A stretch of 64,000 bases of DNA, taken from an uncultured Phascolarctobacterium sp. (GTDB lineage Bacteria; Bacillota; Negativicutes; Acidaminococcales; Acidaminococcaceae). Below, one piece after another: positions 28,460-37,059 of the stretch (the stretch's first letter is position 1; each line of letters opens with the position of its first letter). Below the pieces are notes generated by a model. The model had not been told where the DNA came from. It saw only the letters and a list, made by a program, of their open reading frames with translations, and did not search any database. The DNA lies in assembly GCA_905200645.1 (NCBI GenBank), contig CAJKLD010000009.1, positions 5,377-69,376 on the forward strand, written 5' to 3'. The translations under genes were made by a program, and so were the position numbers.

Positions 28460-28489
28460 TTGCTTGATAGAGACAAAATATTGTATAAT
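28460..28489 (+). promoter_or_regulatory. Promoter of the TetR-family gene
   Basis: TTGCTT and TATAAT are separated by 18 nt, followed 12 nt later by an AGGAGAGG ribosome site for the gene at 28516. Confidence 0.6.
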
Positions 28490-28515
28490 AAATAATAGAG
28501 GAGAGGTTGTTATCC

Positions 28516-29133
28516 ATGAATGAAAATGATGTTCAACAAGCTACAGCCAGCAGTGCGGAAAAAATTTTGCAGGCTGCTACCCATTTGTTCGCACAAGAAA
28601 ATTTTAACGCCGTTTCTATTAAGCAGATAGCGGCAGCCAGCGGCGTAAACAGCGCCCTGATTTCTTATTATTTCGGCGGCAAAAAAAATCTCTATCAGGA
28701 GGTTTTATATAAGCAGGCAGATAAGTTTCTCAAGCTGCAGGAAAAAATCCGTCAGCGCGAGGAATCTCCGCTTACTAAGCTACGCTCTTATGTAGATTCT
28801 ATTGCCGAAATGCAGCTGCGCCATCCTTATAACATTCATTTGATTTACCGCGAACTGCTTTCCCCGCAGCCCATGTTTGAAAATTATGTTAAAAACAGGC
28901 TGTACCGCATTCACCAATTTATGGCGGAGCTTGTTGACGAAGCTATTACCTGCGGCGAAATTATTACAGCCATTAAATCTACGCACGTAGCTTTTACGTT
29001 AGAAGGTATTATTATGTTCTTTTTTCTCACGCAGGGACAAATCCGTCAAATTGGTAATTTTGACCAACGCTCCGAAACAGAATATCTTTTGGAAGCGCTG
29101 AATTCTTATTTATCATCACTTAGCAAAGGCTAG
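28516..29133 (+). CDS. TetR-family transcriptional regulator
   Basis: The protein is a predicted homodimeric repressor. The N-terminal helix-turn-helix is clear: ATHLFAQENFNAVSIKQIAA, then SGVNSALISYYFGGKKNLYQ. The C-terminal ligand domain resembles the CerR/YbiH-type (DUF1956) group. I start at the ATG at 28516 (MNENDVQQATAS, 205 residues), which has AGGAGAGG upstream, not at the in-frame TTG at 28507. It is followed by a DUF1653 gene. The controlled genes and ligand are unknown. Confidence 0.88.
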   Translation: MNENDVQQATASSAEKILQAATHLFAQENFNAVSIKQIAAASGVNSALISYYFGGKKNLYQEVLYKQADKFLKLQEKIRQREESPLTKLRSYVDSIAEMQLRHPYNIHLIYRELLSPQPMFENYVKNRLYRIHQFMAELVDEAITCGEIITAIKSTHVAFTLEGIIMFFFLTQGQIRQIGNFDQRSETEYLLEALNSYLSSLSKG

Positions 29134-29146
29134 AGGAGCGTCAAGT

Positions 29147-29425
29147 ATGGTTAGGGAACTACATATCGGCGATATTGTGCGCCACTTTAAAAGAGAAACT
29201 ATCAAAAATCCCACCGCAGAATATTTATATAAAATTGTCGCTTTTGCCGTTCACACCGAAACGTCAGAAAAGCTGGTAATTTATCAGGCGCTTTATGCGC
29301 CCTTTAAAACCTGTGCCCGTCCTTATGAAATGTTTATGAGCAAGGTTGATAAAAAGAAATATCCTGATATTAAGCAGGAATACCGCTTTGAGGTAGTGCA
29401 AAGCGCAGGATTCATTGAAGCATGA
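29147..29425 (+). CDS. DUF1653 domain protein
   Basis: The 92-residue protein matches the small DUF1653 family: GDIVRHFKRETIKNPTAEYL, then YKIVAFAVHTETSEKLVIYQ and ALYAPFKTCARPYEMFMSKV. Members are small cytosolic beta proteins of unproven function. It lies 13 nt after the tetR gene on the same strand, with AGGAGCG as ribosome site. A terminator overlaps its end. Confidence 0.85.
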   Translation: MVRELHIGDIVRHFKRETIKNPTAEYLYKIVAFAVHTETSEKLVIYQALYAPFKTCARPYEMFMSKVDKKKYPDIKQEYRFEVVQSAGFIEA

Positions 29426-29440
29426 GTCCTGCGCTTTTTG
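29401..29440 (+). terminator. Terminator of the tetR-DUF1653 operon
   Basis: Ten-base arms AAGCGCAGGA and TCCTGCGCTT are followed by TTTT. The left arm is inside the last codons of the DUF1653 gene. Confidence 0.85.
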
Positions 29441-29511
29441 CTTGTTTCTAACGCTAAACGTTTGTTCCCAGCGCGTTTCATGAACAATTACTCATATATT
29501 TCGAAAAATAT

Positions 29512-29553
29512 AGCGGCGATATATTTTCACTCCGTGATAATATATTCGCCGCT
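29512..29553 (-). terminator. Terminator of the hydrogenase operon
   Basis: Long arms AGCGGCGATATATT and AATATATTCGCCGCT (one bulged base) end on the minus strand in ATATTTTTCG. It is located about 30 nt after the last hydrogenase gene. Confidence 0.8.
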
Positions 29554-29579
29554 CACTTGATCAATATACACAATAATTT

Positions 29580-30302
29580 TTACATCCGCTCCTTGAGCAT
29601 ATCTGCCGCTGCGCACAAAGCCACAATCATGGCGCTTGGTCTGGGCGGGCAGCCGGGAACGGCAATATCCACCGGCACTACGTCGGCAGCTTTGCCGACT
29701 ATGGCATAGGTAGAACCATAAGTAACGCCGCCTGCCGCACACGCGCCGCAAGCCATCACCAGCCGCGGTTCGGGCATAGCTTCATAGGTCATGCGCAGCG
29801 CCTGCTCCAAATTGCGCGTTACAACCCCTGTAACCATCAGCATATCCGCATGACGGGGAGACGCCACAAAAGCGATACCGTAACGGTGCAAATCGTAAAT
29901 GGGATTACTGGTCGCGCCCATTTCAAAATCGCAGGCGTTACAGCTGCCTGCGTCCAAATGGCGCACATGCAGGCTGCGACCTAAGCTGGCAGTAACCGCT
30001 TCGCTGACCACAGCCTGGCTTGCCGTCAAAATTTCTGCCAAACATTCTTTATTGCTGTGGCTCAACGCCTTTGCAGCACATGCTTCCACGCATTTACCGC
30101 AGAAAAGACATTTTTTATAATCAATCTGCGGCATGTCGCCCACCAGCTTAATGCCCTGCACTGGACAAGCCGCAGCACATTCGCCGCAGGCACTGCATTT
30201 GCCGTTGCACTGCAAAGTGCCGCGCATACGTTTGTGCCCGGAAACATCAATATTTTCTGTAGCAATTTTACCGGAGAAAATTGCTTCTAACATTTTTAAC
30301 AT
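29580..30302 (-). CDS. [NiFe]-hydrogenase group 4: fused ferredoxin-like and small subunit (HyfH-HyfI type)
   Basis: The protein joins two electron-carrying parts that are separate genes (hyfH and hyfI) in E. coli hydrogenase-4. Residues about 30-85 carry two [4Fe-4S] motifs, CSACGECAAACP and CLFCGKCVEACA. Residues about 110-240 are the NuoB-like small subunit, with the proximal cluster cysteines in GSCNACDFEMGA, MACGACAAGG and PGCPPRPSA. At 240 residues the protein is compact. It follows the large subunit by 12 nt and is last in the operon. Electron donor or acceptor is presumably ferredoxin, by family precedent. Confidence 0.9.
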   Translation of the reverse strand: MLKMLEAIFSGKIATENIDVSGHKRMRGTLQCNGKCSACGECAAACPVQGIKLVGDMPQIDYKKCLFCGKCVEACAAKALSHSNKECLAEILTASQAVVSEAVTASLGRSLHVRHLDAGSCNACDFEMGATSNPIYDLHRYGIAFVASPRHADMLMVTGVVTRNLEQALRMTYEAMPEPRLVMACGACAAGGVTYGSTYAIVGKAADVVPVDIAVPGCPPRPSAMIVALCAAADMLKERM

Positions 30303-30314
30303 TCTGCTGCCTCC

Positions 30315-31817
30315 TTAGCGGTCAATGCATGCATAACACAGCTCAAAGCTTTTATTGATAAGCGGAAAATCGGGAATAATATCGCCCTGCACAGCCACCG
30401 TCAGCGCCGGCCAGTTAGGATAGGACGCAGAGCGGATAAAGCTGCGGTCAATGCGTCCTGCTTCGTCCAGCATCAACCAGTGAATATTGTCGCCGCGGGG
30501 AGATTCGCTGATGCCCCAGCTTCCCTCTAAGGTACGTAATTCGCCTAAATCTACGGACAGCTCCGTCTCGGCATTGCGGCGCAGCTTGCTGATAAGCTGA
30601 CGCACCAGCTTTAAGCTTTCGCGCACCTCGCCTATCCGCACCTTAATGCGCGCTTCTACATCGCCGCCGGGTTCGGTGACAAGCTCGAAATCCAGCTCGT
30701 CATAAATACCAAATCCTATATCCTTACGGCTGTCGCGCGCTACGCCGCTGGCGCGGGCACCCACGCCTACCATTGCTAAATCAAAGGCAGTATTTTCACG
30801 CACAATACCGGTGGTGCGGATGCGGTTGATAAAATTAGCCTGCTCCCACATAATATGCACCATGTCGGCATAAACCTTTTCTACTTCCTTTAAAACGTCG
30901 CTGATTTCCTCCAGCTGCTTTTCTTCCACATCCATAGATACGCCGCCGGGGATAATCAAGCCGCGCAAAAAACGATTACCGGCAACAAGTTCGTTAAGCT
31001 GCTGCAAATATTCCTTTAAGCGCGCACCCATACTGATAATAGGCGAAAAGCCTACACCGGCGCAAATATTGCCCGTATCGCCTACATGATTGTACAGGCG
31101 CTCCATTTCTAACGCCAGGGTCCGAATAAGCCAAGCGCGATAAGGCACCTTGCTTGCAGAAAGCTTTTCCACCGCCTGACAGAAGCTTAAAGTATTAGCC
31201 ACGCTGCAAGCGCCGCAGATACGCTCGATAATCGGCAGCGCTTCGGTAACAGTTTTGCCCTCTAAAGCTTTTTCAATACCGCGATGCGTAAAAAACAGCT
31301 TAGCGTCTAATTGCAGCATAGCTTCGCCCGCCTGGCTGAAACGAAAATGGCCGGGCTCGATGATGCCTGCATGAATGGGGCCGACGGGAACCTCAAAAAG
31401 GCCCTCGCCGCCGGAGGTCATCATTTCATATTCGCGGTGGCCATGGCACTTGCAGTTTACGGGAATCTGCTTACGCAGCGGATGAAAGCCTTCGGGAAAG
31501 CTTTCGTGCAGCACCAAAGGCCGCAAATCCGGATGTCCTTCCGGGATAAAGCCGAACATGTCGTGCAGCTCTCTTTCGTACCAGGCTGCCGCTGGCAAAA
31601 GCGTAGTCAAACAAGGATAATTTAAAGAGCTGTCGGCAGGAAATTCTGCCTTTAATACGTCAAGATCGCGTTTTTCAGCGTTATAAAACAAGCAATAGAT
31701 AGCCAGTCCGCCGCCGCGCAGAGTTTCATCGGCACCAAACATAGCTGCCAGCGGACGCTTGCCGCCGTCGCTGCAAATATTAGCAGCGCCACGCAGATTT
31801 TCGGGTTTTACGAGCAT
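30315..31817 (-). CDS. [NiFe]-hydrogenase group 4 large subunit fused to 30-kDa (NuoC-like) domain, HyfG/HycE type
   Basis: This is the predicted hydrogen-evolving or -oxidising subunit. The first 130 residues form the NuoC-like domain (WYERELHDMFGFIPEGHPDL). The remainder is the NuoD/large-subunit domain. Both nickel-ligand cysteine pairs remain: RICGACSVAN (L1) and ELCYACIDR (L2). This distinguishes the protein from respiratory complex I NuoD. The His usually after L1 is Asn, and the Asp-Pro before L2 is Glu-Leu. The protein stops at CYACIDR, the usual endopeptidase cleavage point, so no C-terminal extension is present. It lies 4 nt after the upstream HyfF-like gene. Confidence 0.9.
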   Translation of the reverse strand: MLVKPENLRGAANICSDGGKRPLAAMFGADETLRGGGLAIYCLFYNAEKRDLDVLKAEFPADSSLNYPCLTTLLPAAAWYERELHDMFGFIPEGHPDLRPLVLHESFPEGFHPLRKQIPVNCKCHGHREYEMMTSGGEGLFEVPVGPIHAGIIEPGHFRFSQAGEAMLQLDAKLFFTHRGIEKALEGKTVTEALPIIERICGACSVANTLSFCQAVEKLSASKVPYRAWLIRTLALEMERLYNHVGDTGNICAGVGFSPIISMGARLKEYLQQLNELVAGNRFLRGLIIPGGVSMDVEEKQLEEISDVLKEVEKVYADMVHIMWEQANFINRIRTTGIVRENTAFDLAMVGVGARASGVARDSRKDIGFGIYDELDFELVTEPGGDVEARIKVRIGEVRESLKLVRQLISKLRRNAETELSVDLGELRTLEGSWGISESPRGDNIHWLMLDEAGRIDRSFIRSASYPNWPALTVAVQGDIIPDFPLINKSFELCYACIDR

Positions 31818-31821
31818 AGCA

Positions 31822-33297
31822 TCAGCCTCCTATTACATGTACGGCGTGGTTCAACAAACTATTGAGCCACGGAAGATTTTCAAAGCCTGCACCCACAAGG
31901 CAGGTAAAAATTAATAACAATGCCAAAACCAGCACATCCACAGTCCCCAGCAAATCGCCTAAAGGCTGGCGGTGCGCCTCGCCGCAGAGCATGCGCATAC
32001 CGTGATATAAAATACCAATCAGCACGCCTGCCAGCAGCACAATCAGCAGACTGCCTGCCAGCCAATGCCCCTCCTTAAACAATGCGGACATAATGTAAAA
32101 TTTACTGAAAAACAAACCCATGGGCGGCAGGCCTAAAATACCCAGCATACCCGTCAGCCAAAAGGTCGCCGTATGCGGCACATCCTTAATCATACCGTGA
32201 ATACGCATCATATTGCGTGTTTGATATTCTTGGATGATAGTTCCGGCAATATAAAATAGCACGAATTTAATCATAGCGTGGCTGTACATGTGCAGCATTA
32301 CCGCTTTAATAGAAAGAGCGGAAAACGCGCCGATACCGGCAACCATAATACCGATATTTTCCATGGAGGAATAAGCCAAAATACGTTTTACGTCGCGCTG
32401 AACAACTACAAAGGGCACCGCCACAGCCACAGTCAAAACGGCGAAAAACAGCAGCATACTGCTCATCATAGCGCTGCCTGCGGTAGGCAGCAAAATTACC
32501 AAATTACGCAGCAAAACATAAATTGCGCAGCTGCACAAGGCGCCGCTAAGCATACCGCTGGTTAAAGACGGAGCCTCGGCGTAAGCATCCGGCAGCCAGG
32601 TGTGCATAGGCGCCATGCCGGCCTTAGTACCGTAGCCGATAACAAGAAACAGCAGCGCCAGCTTAGTCAGCGCCGGGTCTAAAGCCTCTGCGTGCTGGTG
32701 CAAAAACACCCAGCTTAAAGCGTTATTGGTGCCTAAAGCGGCAATCTGCGCATAATACAGCACCAGCGTACCCAAAAGCGCCAAGCAAATACCTACGGTG
32801 CAGACCATAATATATTTCCAAGTAGCCTCCAGAGCCGCGCGGGTAAATTTAAAGGAAATCAGCAGCGCAGAAATCAAAGTAGTGGCCTCGATTGCCACCC
32901 ACATCAGGCCTAAATTTTTTACTAACAGCACAATAAACATCGTCCAGCAGAAAAACTGCATCAAAGCAAAATATCTGCCTGTCTGCAGCTGCTCACCCTT
33001 CAAAACGCCGCAGCGTTCTTCGCGGGTCAAATAGGATTTAGCCGTCCAGCTGGCCGCCACATATAAGGTTGTAATAATGATAAGCACCCACAGGCTTAAA
33101 GCGTCCACATAAAAATAATCGTCCACATAGGGTACGGCGGCGTCAAATTTAGCAGCCAACAGCGCCACGCAGATGCCTACGGCAGTAGCAGTCAAACGGT
33201 GCAGCCAGTGCAGCAGATTGTTGGCAAAGCGTCCGGTCAGCGCCAAAATGGCGCATACAGGCGGCAGACAAAGTAATATTAAAATATATTGCAGCAT
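31822..33297 (-). CDS. Hydrogenase-4 membrane subunit HyfF-like (NuoN/MrpD-type antiporter-like)
   Basis: This protein belongs to the proton-translocating antiporter-like subunits of complex I-related hydrogenases. The 491-residue protein has about 13-14 hydrophobic segments and the family core GTKAGMAPMHTWLPDAYAEA followed by PSLTSGMLSGALCSCAIYVL. The sequence DVKRILAYSSMENIGIMVAG carries the conserved helix with the functional lysine. It follows hyfE by 7 nt. Confidence 0.9.
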   Translation of the reverse strand: MLQYILILLCLPPVCAILALTGRFANNLLHWLHRLTATAVGICVALLAAKFDAAVPYVDDYFYVDALSLWVLIIITTLYVAASWTAKSYLTREERCGVLKGEQLQTGRYFALMQFFCWTMFIVLLVKNLGLMWVAIEATTLISALLISFKFTRAALEATWKYIMVCTVGICLALLGTLVLYYAQIAALGTNNALSWVFLHQHAEALDPALTKLALLFLVIGYGTKAGMAPMHTWLPDAYAEAPSLTSGMLSGALCSCAIYVLLRNLVILLPTAGSAMMSSMLLFFAVLTVAVAVPFVVVQRDVKRILAYSSMENIGIMVAGIGAFSALSIKAVMLHMYSHAMIKFVLFYIAGTIIQEYQTRNMMRIHGMIKDVPHTATFWLTGMLGILGLPPMGLFFSKFYIMSALFKEGHWLAGSLLIVLLAGVLIGILYHGMRMLCGEAHRQPLGDLLGTVDVLVLALLLIFTCLVGAGFENLPWLNSLLNHAVHVIGG

Positions 33298-33304
33298 CTT
33301 CCAC

Positions 33305-33934
33305 CTATCCTTTCAGCTTGTCCAGCACGTTAGTATCCGTAGTTCTAAAGGACAAACGCAAACGCGAGGTCAAAATAACCAAAATAACTACGGCAATCAG
33401 CACGTCTAAGAAAATACCCAGCTCAATAATCAGCGGCAAACCTTCAGTCATAATCAAGCCTAAAAGGTAAATGCCGTTTTCCATGGTGATCAGGCCAATC
33501 ATCTGCATAATGGCACGGCTGCGCATAACAATTAAGGTCAGTCCAGTCATAATCATAAACATGGAGGTGGCTAAAATATCTCTGCCCTCTGCCTGCGGCA
33601 GCAGCCCGTCAATTACCATATAACCCAGCGCCAGGCTACACGCAGCTACGGCAGTAGAATAATTTACATTGATATCGCTGACGATTTCGCGCTCGTCGCG
33701 CAGTCCTTGAACCGTGCGCAAAATAGCATACGGAATAAACAGCACCTTAACGGCAATAGTCAAAATGCCCGGCAGCCATCCGTGCAGACCGCCGCCGTGA
33801 CTTAAACCTACTACCAGACAGGCCGCGGCAATCAGCGCAGACTGCACAGCAAGGCAAAGCGTAGCGCGGCGCAGCTCCATAAATCTCGTCTGCAAAAAGA
33901 CGATAAACATTAAACTTACAACTAAATATTCCAT
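33305..33934 (-). CDS. Hydrogenase-4 membrane subunit HyfE-like
   Basis: HyfE is a small integral membrane subunit related to MrpC/NuoK. The 209-residue protein is almost all hydrophobic, with an acidic helix (LITMENGIYLLGLIMTEGLP) that resembles NuoK's conserved Glu-bearing helix, and IELGIFLDVLIAVVILVILT near the end. Length and place between the HyfC- and HyfF-like genes agree with hydrogenase-4 order. Confidence 0.87.
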   Translation of the reverse strand: MEYLVVSLMFIVFLQTRFMELRRATLCLAVQSALIAAACLVVGLSHGGGLHGWLPGILTIAVKVLFIPYAILRTVQGLRDEREIVSDINVNYSTAVAACSLALGYMVIDGLLPQAEGRDILATSMFMIMTGLTLIVMRSRAIMQMIGLITMENGIYLLGLIMTEGLPLIIELGIFLDVLIAVVILVILTSRLRLSFRTTDTNVLDKLKG

Positions 33935-33945
33935 CGTCCTCCTCC

Positions 33946-34839
33946 TTACTGCGCAACCACTGCCAAAAGCAGCATTAAGCAGGCAGCAGCCAAATATACG
34001 CGCACTTTAAACAGACGCATTTTATTATTTAAGGTTTCTACCACGCCTACGGCCACAGCGCTCAGCAGCACTTTGAGCACTACGGGCAAATCCAGCGGCA
34101 GATACAGCATAGAAAACAGCAGCAGAAATACCAAAAGCTTCAGCTGGCTCGCCCAATGAATAAGCGCCAGCAATCTGCCGGAATATTCCAGCGTCATGCA
34201 CTCATGAATCATGGTCAGCTCCAAATGAGTATCCGGATTATCCACGGGAATACGGCTGTTTTCTGCCAGCAGCACGAGAAAAAAGGCGATACAAGTTAAT
34301 ACGCCTGCCACCGTCAGATTTACTTCGTCAAAACGCAGGCTCATGCCGCTCAAAGAAGTGCTGCCGGTGTGCAGAACGTTGGATAAAACCGCCAGCATAA
34401 TCACAGGCTCCACAAAAGCAGCCACATAAACCTCGCGGCTGCCCCCCATGCCGCCAAAGGCAGTCGCCGCATCCATGGAAGATACAGCCATAAAGAAACG
34501 ACCTAAAGCTAAAATATAAACAAAAACAAAAACGTCGCCAAAGCCAGCTCTGCCGCCGAAAAAATTAGGCAGCATACACGCAGCAGCCAAAGTTGTTACA
34601 AAATAAACGCAGGGAGTCAGGCGGAACAGCGCGCTGGTATAGGGAGTTACCATGGTAGGTTTGCCCCACCATTTTTTTATATCGTAATATTCTTGGAAAA
34701 TGCTGGAACCAATACGATTTTGCAGTAAGGCCTTAACCTTTTTGACAATACCTGTAATCAAAGGCGCAGCCGCCAGCAGAATTACAGCTTGCAGCAAACA
34801 GAGGGCTAAGCCTTGCACATCACTGATAAAATACATCAT
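33946..34839 (-). CDS. Hydrogenase-4 membrane subunit HyfC-like (NuoH/HycD type)
   Basis: HyfC/NuoH anchors the hydrophilic arm to the membrane arm. The 297-residue protein has the NuoH-type motif LLQNRIGSSIFQEYYDIKKW, then SSMDAATAFGGMGGSREVYV and ENSRIPVDNPDTHLELTMIH, which hold the acidic residues typical of this subunit. It overlaps the HyfB-like gene by 4 nt (ATGA), so the two are coupled. Confidence 0.93.
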   Translation of the reverse strand: MMYFISDVQGLALCLLQAVILLAAAPLITGIVKKVKALLQNRIGSSIFQEYYDIKKWWGKPTMVTPYTSALFRLTPCVYFVTTLAAACMLPNFFGGRAGFGDVFVFVYILALGRFFMAVSSMDAATAFGGMGGSREVYVAAFVEPVIMLAVLSNVLHTGSTSLSGMSLRFDEVNLTVAGVLTCIAFFLVLLAENSRIPVDNPDTHLELTMIHECMTLEYSGRLLALIHWASQLKLLVFLLLFSMLYLPLDLPVVLKVLLSAVAVGVVETLNNKMRLFKVRVYLAAACLMLLLAVVAQ

Positions 34840-36809
34840 TTATACAACGCCCCCCATACTAACACCAAAACCATAGTCGCCATAACATAAGAAACATACA
34901 AACGCACGCTGCCCTGCTGCATACGGCGCAAAAAGGTAGAAATCCCTACAAAATGTTTTTGCACAGGCTGATATAACTTTTCCGTAATCATATCCGGAAT
35001 TTCCAGCTTGTAGGACAGCTGACGGCCAAAATAAGCGTGGTCCTTACGCATATAAGAAACCTGACGCTTAGGCTTCAGCAGATAATCGAAAGCGCGGCGT
35101 ACAGGCTTACTAAAGCCGGTCGCAGAATATTGCTGACGCTCCGTAGGATAAGTGCCGCAGTTCCAGGTTACATTCTGTTCTACAAAAATATTGTTGGTAA
35201 AAAGATATACTGCCGCGCTGATAACAGCCACCAAAAGCAGCAGCAGCAGCGGATTGAAAACGGATAAAGAACCGCTGCCGGCCCAGGCCAGACTAAAACC
35301 CTGCACGGCGAACTCGTTGTCCAGCTTTAAAGCGGCGCAGACTGCCTGCACTACGGGCAGCGGATAAATGCCGCAGATAAGCACCAGCGCGCTGGATAAA
35401 CCCATGGCAGCCAGCATAAATTTATCCGACTCGTGCGCATGCTCTACCAGCTCGCTGCGAGCACGTCCTAAGAAAGAAATACCGAACAGACGCACAAAAC
35501 AGCCTAAAGCCAAAGCGCCGGTAAAGCCCAGCAAAACAAAGCATAGAGCTGCCCACAAACGCGTAATCTGCGCAGAATTAGCGCTTACCAAAGTAATAAA
35601 GCTTTGCAGCACCAGCCATTCACCGGTAAAACCGTTAGTCAGCGGAATGGCAGCCAAAGCCATAGCGCCTACAAAGGTAAACAGCGCCGTATAAGGCATT
35701 TTTTTCGCCAGGCCGCCGAACAGCTCAATATTTTTGCTGCCGGTACCGTGCATAATGCTGCCTGCGCTCATAAACATCAGCACCTTCATAATGCTGTGGT
35801 TAAAAGCGTGCACCAACGCAGCGACAAAACCCAGATAGTACCAACTGCCGCCCGCTAAAACTTTGAGCAGCATACCGCAGCCAAAAGCTGCAAAAATAAC
35901 GCCCATATTTTCTACCGAAGAATATGCTAAAATACGCTTAATGTCGTTTTCCATCTGCGCGTACAGCACACCCAAAAAGGCGGACACGGCGCCAACTACC
36001 ATAACGATAACGCACCACCAATAATTCCAAACGGGCAAAAAGCTGAACATAAAGCGGCCAAAGCCATACAAAGCAATTTTCAGCATCACGCCGCTCATCA
36101 AAGCAGAAACGTGGCTGGGAGCGGCAGGATGAGCGTTAGGCAGCCACACATGCAGCGGCACCAAACCGGCTTTTAAAGCAAAGCCGCTAAACGCGCAGGC
36201 AAAAACCACATGCTGCCACAAAATATCCAGCTTGTTGTCGGCCATAGCGGCAAAGCTGAAATTGCTGCTGGCAGAGCCGGTCAGCAAAAAGGCAATCATA
36301 ATCGCCGCCGTACCTACGGAAGTCATTACCAAATATTGATACGCCGCCGTCCAAGTAGAACGCTTCTCCGATTCATGATTTACCAACATGAAGGACGCTA
36401 CTGCCATAATTTCCCAAAACAGCAAAAAGCTGAAGGCATCACCGGCCAGCAGCACCAAAATCATGGACAGCAAAAATAAATTCCACATACCGCCCAAAAG
36501 GCGCATGCGGCTGCCCTCATAGCTTTGCGCATAGCCTAAAGCATAAAGGCTGGTAATCACACCGGCAATACCGGTCAATAGCAAAAAAACTGCGCTCCAG
36601 CTATCGCACACCCAAGAATAAGAACCCCATGCCAAAGGCACAACCGACGCTCCGGCCAACAGCGTCCATGCCTTGTAGGCAGTAATGCCGCTGCCGATAA
36701 GCGCAGCGCCATTAGCCAACCAATGAGCATACCGCTGCAAGCTATGGGGAAATAACAAAGTCAGGATACCGACGCCAAAGCAGGCAGCGGCAAGTAAAAA
36801 GCACTCCAT
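34836..36809 (-). CDS. Hydrogenase-4 membrane subunit HyfB-like (NuoL/HycC type)
   Basis: This 657-residue subunit is the first gene of the operon. It contains the antiporter-like core with FALKAGLVPLHVWLPNAHPA, then APSHVSALMSGVMLKIALYG and DIKRILAYSSVENMGVIFAA. A long hydrophilic loop near residues 560-620 precedes the last membrane helix. The gene set (B, C, E, F, G, H-I) lacks recognisable hyfA, hyfD and hyfJ. No formate dehydrogenase, hyp maturation or endopeptidase gene lies nearby in the window. Confidence 0.92.
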   Translation of the reverse strand: MECFLLAAACFGVGILTLLFPHSLQRYAHWLANGAALIGSGITAYKAWTLLAGASVVPLAWGSYSWVCDSWSAVFLLLTGIAGVITSLYALGYAQSYEGSRMRLLGGMWNLFLLSMILVLLAGDAFSFLLFWEIMAVASFMLVNHESEKRSTWTAAYQYLVMTSVGTAAIMIAFLLTGSASSNFSFAAMADNKLDILWQHVVFACAFSGFALKAGLVPLHVWLPNAHPAAPSHVSALMSGVMLKIALYGFGRFMFSFLPVWNYWWCVIVMVVGAVSAFLGVLYAQMENDIKRILAYSSVENMGVIFAAFGCGMLLKVLAGGSWYYLGFVAALVHAFNHSIMKVLMFMSAGSIMHGTGSKNIELFGGLAKKMPYTALFTFVGAMALAAIPLTNGFTGEWLVLQSFITLVSANSAQITRLWAALCFVLLGFTGALALGCFVRLFGISFLGRARSELVEHAHESDKFMLAAMGLSSALVLICGIYPLPVVQAVCAALKLDNEFAVQGFSLAWAGSGSLSVFNPLLLLLLVAVISAAVYLFTNNIFVEQNVTWNCGTYPTERQQYSATGFSKPVRRAFDYLLKPKRQVSYMRKDHAYFGRQLSYKLEIPDMITEKLYQPVQKHFVGISTFLRRMQQGSVRLYVSYVMATMVLVLVWGALYK

Positions 36810-36876
36810 TTCCTCACCTACACTTTCATAAAATTTTTACAGCATCTTCACAATTTCACATTTTTGACAAGAAAAC

Positions 36877-36905
36877 ATTATACCATATTTACATCTATTA
36901 GTGAA
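36877..36905 (-). promoter_or_regulatory. Promoter of the hydrogenase operon
   Basis: The minus strand has TTCACT, 17 nt, TATAAT with an extended TGG. It lies about 70 nt ahead of the HyfB-like gene, back to back with the efflux promoter. Confidence 0.6.
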
Positions 36906-36938
36906 TAGCTTCACTGCAAGAAATCACATACTTGTTGC

Positions 36939-36967
36939 TTGACTGGCATAATATTAGAAACTATAAT
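36939..36967 (+). promoter_or_regulatory. Promoter of the RND efflux operon
   Basis: TTGACT and TATAAT are separated by 17 nt, about 90 nt upstream of the membrane fusion protein gene. The 36810-37059 gap contains nothing else that I can recognise. Confidence 0.7.
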
Positions 36968-37059
36968 TTAATTGAACGATTAATTTTTTCTGAAAACAAC
37001 TAAGCTTTTCTTAGTAAATTTTTTAAATCAATAATTTTGCCGAGCGGGGTGAAAATATT

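Noticed and set aside
29580..36809. Respiratory complex I (Nuo) operon
   Set aside because: Large subunit keeps both nickel cysteine pairs, and gene order and HyfE/HyfF-type subunits fit hydrogenase-4; NuoE, F, G, J and K are absent.
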